64,000 nucleotides of DNA from Sporomusaceae bacterium FL31 (GTDB taxonomy: Bacteria; Bacillota; Negativicutes; DSM-1736; Dendrosporobacteraceae). Positions 26,404 through 35,235 of this stretch are shown here, in pieces. The notes beneath the pieces were generated by a model. It worked only from the letters and a program-made list of their open reading frames with translations, ran no database searches and was not told the origin of the DNA. The DNA lies in contig BIFV01000008.1 in the NCBI GenBank assembly GCA_003990955.1, positions 757,962 through 821,961 on the forward strand, in the 5' to 3' direction. The translations under genes and the position numbers were made by a program. Numbering within the stretch: the stretch's first letter is position 1; each line of letters starts with the position of its first letter.

Positions 26404-29052
26404 TTATTGCAATGCCGTATAAGACCCTCCGTTTAGAATTTCTACATATCCTTCCGTTCCGTTTACCCGGATACGCTGTCCGTCTTTAATCAATCGGGTG
26501 GCATTCTCCACACTTACTACGGCCGGAAGGCCGTATTCTCTGGCAACAACAGCACCATGGGTCATCATCCCGCCCACTTCCGTCACCAGACCTTTAATAG
26601 CTACAAACACCGGCGTCCAACTAGGGTCAGTGAAGGTAGTAACCAGAATATCACCTTCTTCGATATTGGCATCCTCCATGTTTAAGATGACCCGCGCCCG
26701 CCCCTCAACCACGCCGGAGGAAACCGCCACACCAGCCAAAGCACCTGGGGGAATGTTGCCGGTATCGTATTCACTGGAGATAATCTCACCCTCAGAGGTA
26801 ATGACCCGGGGAGGCGTCAGTTTCTTAAAAACCTCATAGTCTTCTTTTCTCTTTGCTATAAGGCTATAATCCACCCGGTTCGTTCTCACTGTCTCCCTCA
26901 ATTCCGTAAAAGATAGATAGTATATGTCCTCCCGATCTCTTATCACTCCCTTTTGCACGAGCTTATCGACTTCCTTCATTAATGCTTGCTTGATAATCCA
27001 GAGGTACCAGACAAGCAGATACTTGCTATATTCCCTGTATCCAGCAAAATTACGCAAAACACTGATCATCTTCTTGGTCTTTTTGGCTTTGCTCTTTCCA
27101 CCGGGCAGTTGTTCCAACCGGCTTAAAATATCCTCTTCCTTCCGTCTTGCTTCCTCCAGCCCTTGTTCAAATTTCATACTGTGGGCACCCGGCCCGAAAG
27201 TCTTTATATTGCTAAGAATCATGGGAATAAGTGTCGTCGGTTTCTCATTCCACCGTGGCCTGGTTATATCAATTTCCGCTGAACAACGCATACCATATTT
27301 CTTAAGGTACACCCGGATGGAAGCACTTACGTCTTGCCCGCCTTCCAATTCAGCTAAATCCGCAAAAAACGTCTCGTCACGGGCATGCGCAAAAAATTCA
27401 ATTACTGACGGATACTTTCTCACGACATCCGCTACGTCCAAAAGCTCCAACCCCATTTCGGAGGTAACATTATCGGGGACCGACTGGGCAAGGGCATCAG
27501 CTGCATTTTTTTCCCCCAGCCATTTCTGCATGTTTTTATTGATCCAGGAGCTGGCATAGGCACCGGTAAAAACTGCCCCGTAGCCGGCAAAAACCGCATC
27601 CTTTATGTCCGTATAACTTCTAAAAATAGTATCAAACAATTCATCTCCCGCTACTTTGGCAATTCTTTGCTCCAGGTCGTGTATCACCATCTCATTATGC
27701 GCCATAAGGTCTTTCACAATAACATGGTCATTCCTAAGATAGGTTTTTAGTGTGTCGATTCCCCATTTCAACCACACTGAAACCCCCAACGTCAGTCCTT
27801 TTTCCCGGGATAATCCTTGGATAAAAGCTTTCCGTTTTAGAATATTATAAACTGCCTTCTGCATCAAAATATCAATCACGCCCATGCTTTTGGCCAAATT
27901 CTTGCCTATTATCGGTAAGCTGAGTTCACGGGACATGTCCATATATAACCTTCCACCAAGTTCAATCATCGCCGAACCGGAAATCAATTTAAAAAAATCC
28001 TGAAAAAAGCTGTAACCCAATGGTTTCATAGCTTCGGTCATCATCTGCCGATGCCCGAAGGAAAAATACACATGGTTTTTCCCATCCTTCGCCTCCGGTG
28101 CAGGATATAGGGTAGTGATAGGACGGCTCTGGACGATGTAGACAGTATCTTCATAAAGGCACCATTCGATATCCTGCGGACGGCTAAAAAAGGCTTCAAT
28201 CTTTCTGCCCGTGCCCTCAAGCTGCAAAATCTGCTCGTCCGTCAGTGTTTGCATGTTTTGTCGGTCAGGCTCTATCTCCTTTTCCTCTGTACCGCCTTCT
28301 TTTACGGCATAGATAGCCAGCTTTTTAGCGGATATCTTCTTATCAATGATTCTGCCGTCACGTACCTTATAGATATCGGCGTTTACCAGACCCGATACCA
28401 GCGCCTCGCCAAGGCCGAAGCTGGCATCGATGGACAGCACCTTCCGGTTGGAGGTAACAGGATCGGCAGTAAACAGTATCCCCGCTGCCTCCGGAAAAAC
28501 CATCTTCTGAACGACGACGGACAGATGGACCTTGCGATGGTCAAAGCCGTTTTGGATGCGGTAGGTTACGGCGCGGTCAGTAAACAGCGACGCCCAGCAT
28601 TTGCTGATATGCTTAAGAATGGCATCCTTGCCGATAATGTTCAAATAGGTATCCTGCTGGCCGGCAAAGGAGGCTGTTGGCAAATCTTCCGCTGTGGCGC
28701 TGGAACGCACGGCATAGGCAGTTTCTTCACCAAGCTTTGAGAGATAACGAGTGATCTCTTCCTCTATGTCCCTTAATATGGGTATTCCTTCGATAACCTT
28801 GCGAATCTTGCCGCTGATTTCAGCGATTCTTTCTCGTTCGTCCACCTTTAGCCGCGATAGTTGATCAAGCAAGACATTAATTTCTGGCGTTTGCCCGATG
28901 GTTCTTTTATACGCTTCGGTGGTAATACAAAAACCATCCGCTACCTGGATCCCCTCAATTCTAGCTAATTCCCCCAGGTTGGCGCCTTTGCCCCCGACCA
29001 TCATAAGCTTTGTTTTATCGATCTCCTGGAAGCCAAGTACATATTGATTCAC
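26404..29052 (-). CDS. PEP synthase-like phosphotransferase, probable rifampin phosphotransferase
   Basis: An 882-residue three-part enzyme. The N-terminal ATP-grasp domain (about 1-320) has GGKGANLGEL and AVRSSATAEDLPTASFAGQQ; the middle (about 335-740) starts with YFSFGHRQMMTEAMKPLGYS as in rifampin phosphotransferases; the C-terminal swivelling domain has GGMMTHGAVVAREYGLP with the catalytic His. RPH uses ATP to phosphorylate rifamycins; true PEP synthases lack this middle domain. The start is GTG at 29052 after AGGAGG. It is co-transcribed with the tetR gene ~50 bp upstream. Antibiotic specificity is inferred. Confidence 0.8.
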   Translation of the reverse strand: MNQYVLGFQEIDKTKLMMVGGKGANLGELARIEGIQVADGFCITTEAYKRTIGQTPEINVLLDQLSRLKVDERERIAEISGKIRKVIEGIPILRDIEEEITRYLSKLGEETAYAVRSSATAEDLPTASFAGQQDTYLNIIGKDAILKHISKCWASLFTDRAVTYRIQNGFDHRKVHLSVVVQKMVFPEAAGILFTADPVTSNRKVLSIDASFGLGEALVSGLVNADIYKVRDGRIIDKKISAKKLAIYAVKEGGTEEKEIEPDRQNMQTLTDEQILQLEGTGRKIEAFFSRPQDIEWCLYEDTVYIVQSRPITTLYPAPEAKDGKNHVYFSFGHRQMMTEAMKPLGYSFFQDFFKLISGSAMIELGGRLYMDMSRELSLPIIGKNLAKSMGVIDILMQKAVYNILKRKAFIQGLSREKGLTLGVSVWLKWGIDTLKTYLRNDHVIVKDLMAHNEMVIHDLEQRIAKVAGDELFDTIFRSYTDIKDAVFAGYGAVFTGAYASSWINKNMQKWLGEKNAADALAQSVPDNVTSEMGLELLDVADVVRKYPSVIEFFAHARDETFFADLAELEGGQDVSASIRVYLKKYGMRCSAEIDITRPRWNEKPTTLIPMILSNIKTFGPGAHSMKFEQGLEEARRKEEDILSRLEQLPGGKSKAKKTKKMISVLRNFAGYREYSKYLLVWYLWIIKQALMKEVDKLVQKGVIRDREDIYYLSFTELRETVRTNRVDYSLIAKRKEDYEVFKKLTPPRVITSEGEIISSEYDTGNIPPGALAGVAVSSGVVEGRARVILNMEDANIEEGDILVTTFTDPSWTPVFVAIKGLVTEVGGMMTHGAVVAREYGLPAVVSVENATRLIKDGQRIRVNGTEGYVEILNGGSYTALQ

Positions 29053-29106
29053 TGATATTCCTCCTTGTTTGCTGCAAACCGATTGACCGCTATATTCTAA
29101 CAATCC

Positions 29107-29697
29107 TTAAACACTTACAATTCCTACCTTGATTATTTTGAGACCTTCGTTGATCTTTTTTAGAAACATATTCTCGTCGAATCCAAACAAGGAAAACTGC
29201 TTCCAAATGAGAGAATAAATCATATCCGCGACCAGGTCGGCATCAACTTCCGACCTTATCAAGCCGCGCTCTTTATCACGCGCGATCATTTTGATCAAAC
29301 CTTCGAACGAAGCAGCTCGGAGCTTAGTAATGAATTCACTATTATCAATCTCCATCATTATACCGATCTGGCTATATTCCGGTTTTGACCGGCCCCACTC
29401 GAATGAGGCTTTGGTTGCTTGTATACAGATTTCAAAAACATCCGCGTCCGGGTCTAAGGCATCGGCGTGGCGAATAATCTCCCGCTTCTCCCTTACAATT
29501 TCCTCGAACATATAACGAAAGATATCCTCTTTACCGCTAAAATACTGATAAAAGCTTCCCCTGGGTATTCCGGCGGTCTTCACAATTTGATTGATGGATG
29601 CCTCGCTGAACCGCCGGGTTGAAAACTCCTGCACGGCGGCATTAAAAATCCTCCGTTTTTTAGCATCGCTCAAATTATCGAAAGTGTCTTTCGGCAC
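29107..29697 (-). CDS. TetR-family repressor of the phosphotransferase gene
   Basis: A 196-residue TetR regulator: helix-turn-helix ASINQIVKTAGIPRGSFYQYFSGKEDIF near 30-57, then a helical ligand-binding domain. The start is GTG at 29697 preceded by AGGAGATG; the frame continues upstream to 29787 through the operators, which cannot be coding. It lies directly before the phosphotransferase gene and behind its own operators, so a drug-inducible autoregulated operon is the natural reading. Confidence 0.85.
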   Translation of the reverse strand: MPKDTFDNLSDAKKRRIFNAAVQEFSTRRFSEASINQIVKTAGIPRGSFYQYFSGKEDIFRYMFEEIVREKREIIRHADALDPDADVFEICIQATKASFEWGRSKPEYSQIGIMMEIDNSEFITKLRAASFEGLIKMIARDKERGLIRSEVDADLVADMIYSLIWKQFSLFGFDENMFLKKINEGLKIIKVGIVSV

Positions 29698-29718
29698 ACT
29701 ATCATCTCCTTTGAAGAT

Positions 29719-29771
29719 ATAATAGCATGATACAATCCATATGACAACACTGTCACATGACAAGATTGTCA
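29719..29771 (-). promoter_or_regulatory. tetR-phosphotransferase promoter with two palindromic operators
   Basis: On the minus strand -35 TTGTCA and -10 TATTAT (29719-29724) are 17 bp apart. Two 14-bp palindromes, TGACAACACTGTCA (29742-29755) and TGACAAGATTGTCA (29758-29771), have centres 16 bp apart; the first covers the -35 box. They are likely TetR operators. Confidence 0.75.
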
Positions 29772-30158
29772 TTCTTATTTTATGCAAAATGAGCCTAAAT
29801 ATTAGGCTGCAGAAACAGGCTAGGAAATCCTGTTGCCAGTAATATTATTCTCTTGTTAGTGATCCTAGATACCTAAAAAAATAACCGTTGTGACGGCTTA
29901 AACTCCAATATGGAACCCGGCTAATATTTTCTTCTTACGTCCGCGGAACCACATACCCTATTTCCCCACAGCCATCGAGACTACACCTAAGCCTGTACGA
30001 AGCAGAGGGACGTTCATTTTGCTTCATAGCTCTCACATAGAACGAAGCAATAAGAACGTCCCTCTGGTAGGCCTACCACTTGTCATTTCATACGAGTGTA
30101 ATTTTGGGATTCAAAAGACATAATGACGGCATAGAATAATCACGAGGAGTGATGAATA
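29772..30158. other. 390-bp gap carrying a palindromic repeat
   Basis: Apart from the GGGACGTTC repeat (30000-30066) and the ribosome site of the next gene, nothing is recognised. Confidence 0.5.
30000..30066. repeat. GGGACGTTC palindromic repeat, copy B
   Basis: AGCAGAGGGACGTTC ... GAACGTCCCTCTGG with the inner TTTTGCTTC/GAAGCAATA pair. It is nearly identical to copies A (16128) and C (35872). Confidence 0.85.
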
Positions 30159-30503
30159 ATGAAAACTCGTGTGGAAGTTAATCTGAATACCCACCGTGCT
30201 TGTTACTTCGAAAACGACAAACTTATTAAAGAATATCGTGTTGGCAGCGGAAAACCCGAAACACCTACCCCACCAGGAAGTTATGTAGTGATCGAGAAGT
30301 TGATTTTTGAAAAGCAAGGTGATATAGACTTAGGCTCAAGAAGGTTAGTATTATCATCAGATAAAACCTGTTTACACGGTTCATGGAATGGACCTGTAGA
30401 AGGGTATGTTTCCGGCGGCTGCGTAAGAATGTATAATCAAGATATCGAAGAACTCTTTGAAAAAATAGATATTGGAACTCCAGTGACAATGACGAAATAC
30501 TGA
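30159..30503 (+). CDS. L,D-transpeptidase (YkuD-fold) domain protein without signal peptide
   Basis: A 114-residue bare YkuD domain. The motif HGSWNGPVEGYVSGGCVRM carries the catalytic His and Cys, followed by NQDIEELF. Such enzymes cross-link peptidoglycan stem peptides outside the cell, yet here the first residues (MKTRVEVNLNTHRACYF) are already the domain's first strand and no export signal exists. GAGGAGTG lies ~9 nt before the ATG. It may act on an internal substrate, or in the forespore or mother cell, or need another export route. Confidence 0.8.
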   Translation: MKTRVEVNLNTHRACYFENDKLIKEYRVGSGKPETPTPPGSYVVIEKLIFEKQGDIDLGSRRLVLSSDKTCLHGSWNGPVEGYVSGGCVRMYNQDIEELFEKIDIGTPVTMTKY

Positions 30504-30573
30504 ATTCTATTGGATTCATCATCAAGGAGAGTCCATAAGGACCTTAATAGTGAGTCCTCATTGATGCGTGGGG

Positions 30574-30628
30574 AAATAAATCTGTTAGTGTCACAGGAGC
30601 AGCTTCCCTGACACTAACAGATTTATTT
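30574..30628 (+). terminator. Terminator after the YkuD-fold gene
   Basis: 20-bp perfect stem (30574-30593 with 30609-30628), 15-nt loop; the stem contains AAATAAAT/ATTTATTT ends, so it can act in both directions. Confidence 0.75.
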
Positions 30629-30680
30629 ACAGCCCAATAGAATCTTCTCTGTGCAAGATAGAACATTATCTATCATTTAA

Positions 30681-31532
30681 TCAAACATGCTGTAATACCT
30701 CTTGTAGGAAACTGCTTAAACTAATTCGATTGATCACATCACCGATCCGCTCGTTTTTATAGGCTAATCGATTATAAACACCAAGTATATTTTCGATGTA
30801 GAACATAGCTTCCTGTTCTGGTATAACGGTAAAAATCTTATGCCCCAGCATCGGTTTCTTCCCGATCTTTCCGCCTATGTACAGGCTGTATCCTTGTTTA
30901 TGAATACGCAAGACATGATTAGGGCAATTTCTCACACATAATCCGCAGTTAATGCACTTTTTTGTTTTAATATTCGGCTTACCATCCTGCACCGAAACTG
31001 CCTTAACTTTACAAATATTTTCACAGGTTTTACAACCAATACAGCCACTACCTGCAGTTGGGATAATAACTCCATGCAGACCAATATCATTTATCTGAGG
31101 CTTAGCGCAAGAATTTGGACAACCACTTAAAGCAATTTTAGTTTTTGATGGCTGCTGTCGCCCCACCATTAAAGCATCCAGTTGTTCAGCTAGATTTACC
31201 GTATTACAAATCCCCTTTTTACATAGGCTTATTCCAGGGCAAGCAATAGCGGTAAATATTCGGGATCCGCGAACTGCATGCAATAACCCCAAATCGTGTA
31301 TTTCTTGAAAAATACTTGCTAATCGATCTTCCTGTACCCAATGAAGCTCGACTGATTGTCGAGTCGTAATATGCACTTGCCCATTAGCGTATTTATCTGA
31401 TAAACACGCCAAGTTACGTAATTGATCACTAGTTAAGTTACCTGCAATGGTTCGAATCCGTATTGCAAATAATCCCTCTTCGCGCTGTTTGATATAACCA
31501 TGTTTCTCGATAAAGTCGTGCTTGCCATCCAT
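30681..31532 (-). CDS. Dsr-like siroheme sulfite reductase with inserted 2x[4Fe-4S] ferredoxin domain
   Basis: A 283-residue protein of the AsrC/Dsr-like type. Order: ferredoxin-like half domain with GQVHITTRQSVELHW, siroheme/cluster ligands CPGISLC and GCPNSC, a ferredoxin insert with CIGCKTCENICKV and CINCGLCVRNCPN, then the closing reductase part. It should catalyse six-electron reduction of sulfite or a related anion. GTGGAGGTATTG precedes the ATG. It is divergent from an ArsR-type regulator, its probable controller. It differs from the shorter protein at 4.2 kb, which lacks the ferredoxin insert. Confidence 0.82.
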   Translation of the reverse strand: MDGKHDFIEKHGYIKQREEGLFAIRIRTIAGNLTSDQLRNLACLSDKYANGQVHITTRQSVELHWVQEDRLASIFQEIHDLGLLHAVRGSRIFTAIACPGISLCKKGICNTVNLAEQLDALMVGRQQPSKTKIALSGCPNSCAKPQINDIGLHGVIIPTAGSGCIGCKTCENICKVKAVSVQDGKPNIKTKKCINCGLCVRNCPNHVLRIHKQGYSLYIGGKIGKKPMLGHKIFTVIPEQEAMFYIENILGVYNRLAYKNERIGDVINRISLSSFLQEVLQHV

Positions 31533-31573
31533 ATCTACAATACCTCCACATATCCTAAATTCATTTAAACGTA

Positions 31574-31602
31574 TTGTAACATGGTAACATTTCGGTTATG
31601 AT
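31574..31602 (+). promoter_or_regulatory. Promoter of the ArsR-type gene with repeated GTAACAT
   Basis: -35 TTGTAA (31574-31579), 17-bp spacer, -10 TATGAT (31597-31602). A direct repeat GTAACAT-G-GTAACAT (31576-31590) covers the -35 and spacer and lies between the divergent genes; it is a candidate operator. Confidence 0.5.
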
Positions 31603-31639
31603 CGAAGCATGAATGTTGTTATGGAGGTGTTAAAATAAT

Positions 31640-32326
31640 TTGGTAAATCCTAATCTCGTAGAAATCGCCACCCTTATTGGCGACCCTTCACGGTTAGTCA
31701 TGCTGCTAAGTCTACTTGGTGGAAAAGCCTTACCTGCTGGAGATCTGGCCCGTTCAGCTCGCATATCACCGCAGACAGCAAGTACACATCTCGCTAAAAT
31801 GATAAAAGGCAACCTCCTCGAACAAGAATCTTTTGGTCGACATAAATATTATCGCCTTGCAACCACCGAAGTTGCACTCGCTCTTGAAGCCCTGCTTGCG
31901 ATTGCGCCTTCAAAACCAATTCGTTCCCTGCGAGAATCAAATCAAGCAAATGCTCTACAACTTGCAAGAACTTGCTATGATCATTTGGCAGGCAAACTGG
32001 GAGTGAGCTTAACCGAAAGATTGCTTGAAATTGGGGTTTTAGAGAAGCAAGATAAAGATTTCAAATTAACGGATGCAGGTAAAATAAAATTACGAAACTT
32101 TGGAGTAGAAGTCGAAAAAAGGCCAAAAGGTCGTCGTTATTTTGCTCGCCGATGCTTAGACTGGAGCGAACGTCGTTATCACTTGGCTGGCAGCTTAGGG
32201 GCTTCGCTTACGCAGCGCTTATTTGAACTCAAGTGGATAGAGTATCTATCTGATGGACGTGCTGTACGTGTAACGGCTGCTGGAGAAAAAGGTTTATTCG
32301 ACGAGTTCGGCTTAAATTTGAAATGA
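31640..32326 (+). CDS. ArsR-type winged-helix regulator with C-terminal extension
   Basis: A 228-residue regulator. The first ~95 residues are an ArsR-like winged helix (LVEIATLIGDPSRLVMLLSL, ARISPQTASTHLAKMI, QESFGRHKYYRLA). The second half is an extension with CLDWSERRYHLAGSLGASL, seen in longer ArsR relatives; Cys185 or so and its neighbours could sense a redox signal or metal. The start is TTG at 31640 with GGAGGTG at a proper distance. It is divergent from the siroheme protein gene. Confidence 0.75.
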   Translation: MVNPNLVEIATLIGDPSRLVMLLSLLGGKALPAGDLARSARISPQTASTHLAKMIKGNLLEQESFGRHKYYRLATTEVALALEALLAIAPSKPIRSLRESNQANALQLARTCYDHLAGKLGVSLTERLLEIGVLEKQDKDFKLTDAGKIKLRNFGVEVEKRPKGRRYFARRCLDWSERRYHLAGSLGASLTQRLFELKWIEYLSDGRAVRVTAAGEKGLFDEFGLNLK

Positions 32327-32380
32327 AAACAAAGGTACGATAACTTATTGATTCACAATAAATTATCGTACTTTGTTTTT
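32326..32380 (+). terminator. Terminator of the ArsR-type gene
   Basis: Arms 32326-32343 and 32363-32380 pair with one bulged G and end in T5. Confidence 0.75.
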
Positions 32381-32477
32381 CTATAACATATCCATTTATG
32401 ATCAACATAACCCAACCAGTAATCTTAGTGGAAGAGTTGCTCGGTCTTTTATAGTTATTAAGTTAGGCAGGCCGTAC

Positions 32478-33026
32478 CTACTGAATATTGCCAGGCACCC
32501 CTCGACGCGCCAATTCCGCTGCCAGTTCTTCCACTCCCGGATGGCTTATCAGGTAGTACTGGTTACTAACCTGCAGCAGCAACATCTTCGCCGAGTACTC
32601 ATGTCTGAATACGATTGCTTTCTTACCGTTTGCCAGATTGCACCGCCCGGTCGTCAGACCCGGTGTCCCGTGACCATATGTCCTGATGGTCGGCCGCCAT
32701 GCGCTGGTTTGATCTAAGAGCGCCGCCCTCGCCGAGCTAAGCTCCACCATTTCAGTTACAGGCCAGGCTTTCAGCACCAGTTTGTCACCTTCCACCCTCC
32801 AGCCCGTACCCTGCATCGTATATCCTGAATAGGCAAACATCGCCAATGGGATGATCAAAGCCTGCCCTACAGCCAAGCAAATCTGCTTTGTATTTCCGTT
32901 TTTTATCGCCGGATATATGATCGCCACTGCCACAACGAGCGGTATCCCTAACATCATGACCATTCCCATAGCATCAGATAAGTAATCCGCCTTAATTACT
33001 TCAAAAAATCCTAACTGATAAGACAT
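32478..33026 (-). CDS. Membrane-anchored PH-domain protein (bPH type)
   Basis: A 182-residue protein with two membrane segments (about 18-38 and 48-68) and a C-terminal PH-like beta domain (VLKAWPVTEMVELSSAR, RTYGHGTPGLTTGRC, YYLISHPGVEELAAEL), as in bacterial PH-domain membrane proteins. AGGAGGTTCAT precedes the ATG at 33026; the frame extends far upstream without a ribosome site. Role unknown. Confidence 0.65.
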   Translation of the reverse strand: MSYQLGFFEVIKADYLSDAMGMVMMLGIPLVVAVAIIYPAIKNGNTKQICLAVGQALIIPLAMFAYSGYTMQGTGWRVEGDKLVLKAWPVTEMVELSSARAALLDQTSAWRPTIRTYGHGTPGLTTGRCNLANGKKAIVFRHEYSAKMLLLQVSNQYYLISHPGVEELAAELARRGVPGNIQ

Positions 33027-33246
33027 ATGAACCTCCTGCCACGTCTTGACAATACACCCAATTGTAAAATACTTCAATATATTTAATATTTTTCCTCTCA
33101 GGAGTGCATTGGCCACATAATGAATTTGAAGGGGCAAAACTGGCTTCGAGATAATTAGACTAACGGATGCCATAGTATAATAGTCATGATGTCTTTGAAA
33201 ACTAGCAATGGACAGAGCCAAAATTAAATATTAAGGAGATAACATT

Positions 33247-33873
33247 ATGACAGAATTCTGGGAGTCCAGTTTTATAGAAAAACAAACAATGTGGGGGTTT
33301 GAACCTTCAGACTCGGCAATCTTAACAAAAGACTTTTTTCTTGAAAAGAACGTCAAGGACCTATTAATACCGGGTATTGGATATGGCAGAAATGCAAAGG
33401 TTTTTATTGACAACGGAATGAATGTAACAGGTATTGAAATTTCAAAAACAGCAATTAATTTGGCAAGACAAAATGGCATTGATATTAATATCTATCAGGG
33501 GTCAGTAACTGAAATGCCCTTTGAGAATAAACTTTATGACGGTATATTTTGCTACGCACTGATTCACTTATTAAATAATAACGAAAGAAAGAAATTTATT
33601 AAAGATTGCTATAGCCAGTTAAAACCAAACGGATACATGATTTTTACCACGATTTCAAAAGAAGCCCCGATGTTTGGAAAGGGCAAGCAATTGGGTAAAG
33701 ATTATTTTGAGGTAATGGAAGGGGTAAAAATGTTTTTTTATGATTCTGACTCGATACAGCAAGAATTTGGGGAATATGGACTGAGAGGAACTTCGGAAAT
33801 TGTTGAGCCGCATAAGGATGCGGAAAATAAACCTCCATTTAAATTTTTAATGGTAACATGTCAAAAAAATTAA
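33247..33873 (+). CDS. Class I SAM-dependent methyltransferase
   Basis: A 208-residue methyltransferase. The SAM-binding loop is LIPGIGYGRNAKVFI with VTGIEISKTAI as motif II; the N-terminal FWESSFIEKQTMWGFEPS recalls TehB/thiopurine-type enzymes that methylate small molecules or metalloids. TTAAGGAGATAACATT precedes the ATG. Monocistronic with its own terminator. Substrate unknown. Confidence 0.8.
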   Translation: MTEFWESSFIEKQTMWGFEPSDSAILTKDFFLEKNVKDLLIPGIGYGRNAKVFIDNGMNVTGIEISKTAINLARQNGIDINIYQGSVTEMPFENKLYDGIFCYALIHLLNNNERKKFIKDCYSQLKPNGYMIFTTISKEAPMFGKGKQLGKDYFEVMEGVKMFFYDSDSIQQEFGEYGLRGTSEIVEPHKDAENKPPFKFLMVTCQKN

Positions 33874-33901
33874 TAAGCCACGCGTAAGCAGCAGTCGTTC
33901 C

Positions 33902-33938
33902 AAAAGCCAATGTAGATGTACGTCTACATTGGCTTTTT
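33902..33938 (+). terminator. Terminator of the methyltransferase gene
   Basis: 15-bp stem AAAAGCCAATGTAGA/TCTACATTGGCTTTT with a 6-nt loop and T5. Confidence 0.9.
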
Positions 33939-33980
33939 CCATAGTTTTATTACAGCAACATTATTTACGAACAGCGCGCA

Positions 33981-34033
33981 GTGTCACAGGGACGGTTCCT
34001 GTGACACTAGAAAATCCCCTTAGTAAGCATTCC
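33981..34033. repeat. TGTCAC...GTGACA repeat, copy 2
   Basis: GTGTCACAGGGACGGTTCC then GTGACAC, with the tail AAATCCCCTTAGTAAGCATT. It matches copies at 17255 and 46932. Confidence 0.8.
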
Positions 34034-34132
34034 TGTTAATAGAGCCATCGCTATGCCGTATTAGAATTTTGTAGTAACCCAAAATAAAGTTTATTAATAT
34101 TACTTCTATTTCACAATGATACTAAAGAGGTT

Positions 34133-34480
34133 TTAATCATCAATGAACTTATCTTGATCCATACCTTTTGTTACTAAATAGTTTTTCCCCCAAACGCTGA
34201 TTGATTCTAAAATAGGCTGCAGGCTCCAGCCGACTGCAGATAAAGAATACTCAACCCTAGGGGGAACTTCTGGATAGACCTTTCGAAAAATAAGGCCATC
34301 TTGCTCCATCTGACGAAGTTGCTGAGTCAGCATCTTCTGACTTATCCCGTTAATACCCCGAAGAAGATCGCTAAAGCGCTGAGGACTTTCGCTCAGCAGG
34401 TTTCTTAAGATAAGGACTTTCCATTTGTGACCTATTAGATTGACCGTTTCTTCTATAGGGCAAAGTTGAATTTTTTTCAT
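34133..34480 (-). CDS. HxlR-family redox-type regulator
   Basis: A 115-residue winged-helix regulator of the HxlR/YodB group, with the conserved N-terminal Cys7 (QLCPIEETVNLIGHKWKVLIL) used for electrophile or disulfide sensing, and ISQKMLTQQLRQMEQDGLI as recognition region. GGAGGTTTGA precedes the ATG. It is divergent from the DUF2798-cupin-flavin operon. An ACCAA-N10-TTGGT palindrome at 34500-34519, just upstream of its start, is a candidate operator. Confidence 0.85.
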   Translation of the reverse strand: MKKIQLCPIEETVNLIGHKWKVLILRNLLSESPQRFSDLLRGINGISQKMLTQQLRQMEQDGLIFRKVYPEVPPRVEYSLSAVGWSLQPILESISVWGKNYLVTKGMDQDKFIDD

Positions 34481-34499
34481 TCAAACCTCCAGCAAAAAC

Positions 34500-34519
34500 A
34501 CCAATTGTCACCATTTGGT
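34500..34519. promoter_or_regulatory. Candidate HxlR operator
   Basis: Interrupted palindrome ACCAA-N10-TTGGT in the divergent region, 20 bp before the HxlR start codon. Confidence 0.3.
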
Positions 34520-34640
34520 ATGTTTCAGACTAAATAGTGCCTTCTTGTCAAACGTAATTTCATTTCCTATTATAGTATCAAATGCAGCTCAGAGACAACT
34601 CTCTGGCCGTATTATCGCTAAAACAAAAGAGGTGAAAAAG

Positions 34641-34871
34641 ATGCGGATAGACGTGAAGTACACTAGAGTATTGTTTGGTTTTACTATGGGGAGCCTAACA
34701 TCGGTTATAATATCGGCAGTATTGACAATGGTGAATAATGGGGCTGTAGATTTTCCAATACATTGGCTGAAAAATTGGATGATTGCTTTATCGATAGCTG
34801 TTCCAATAGCAACATTCATTCCGCCGATTATTAGTAAAAAGATTACTAGAATAACTGGCAGTGCCATTTGA
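34641..34871 (+). CDS. DUF2798 small membrane protein
   Basis: A 76-residue protein with two membrane helices (GFTMGSLTSVIISAVLTM and MIALSIAVPIATFIPPII), the DUF2798 layout. GAGGTGAAAAAG precedes the ATG at 34641; the longer frame from 34515 is non-coding upstream sequence. First gene of a three-gene operon opposite an HxlR regulator. Function unknown. Confidence 0.75.
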   Translation: MRIDVKYTRVLFGFTMGSLTSVIISAVLTMVNNGAVDFPIHWLKNWMIALSIAVPIATFIPPIISKKITRITGSAI

Positions 34872-34908
34872 ATATTGAGTACTGCCATAAAGAACAGGAG
34901 AGCCTACT

Positions 34909-35223
34909 GTGAAAAAGATAAACATTGATGCCTTGTTAGAGTTTTCTCTAGAAAAATCAGTGCGTAAAGCATTGGGGCATGAAGGTAGTAAACTTGATGT
35001 CGGTTTGTTATTATATGCACCGGGGCAGACTACACCCGAACACACCCATCAAGATATGGATGAAGTATTTTATATTGTAGAGGGGAGCGGTCGATTAACG
35101 ATTGATGGTGAAGAGTTTGTATTGAAAGAGAAAGATATTATCCTTTCGCCAAGAGGTGAGGGGCATGGTTTTTATAATACGAGTTCAAAGAATCTAATCG
35201 TATTGCAGATTAAAATCTTTTAA
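34909..35223 (+). CDS. Single-domain cupin
   Basis: A 104-residue cupin with complete metal motifs: TTPEHTHQDMDEVFYIVEG (His, His, Glu) and a second motif PRGEGHGFYN with His. The start is GTG with CAGGAG 8-9 nt upstream. Middle gene of the DUF2798-cupin-flavin operon, 12 bp before the next gene. It may be a quinone, aldehyde or small-molecule oxygenase or isomerase; the substrate is unknown. Confidence 0.8.
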   Translation: MKKINIDALLEFSLEKSVRKALGHEGSKLDVGLLLYAPGQTTPEHTHQDMDEVFYIVEGSGRLTIDGEEFVLKEKDIILSPRGEGHGFYNTSSKNLIVLQIKIF

Positions 35224-35235
35224 TCGAGGTATTCA

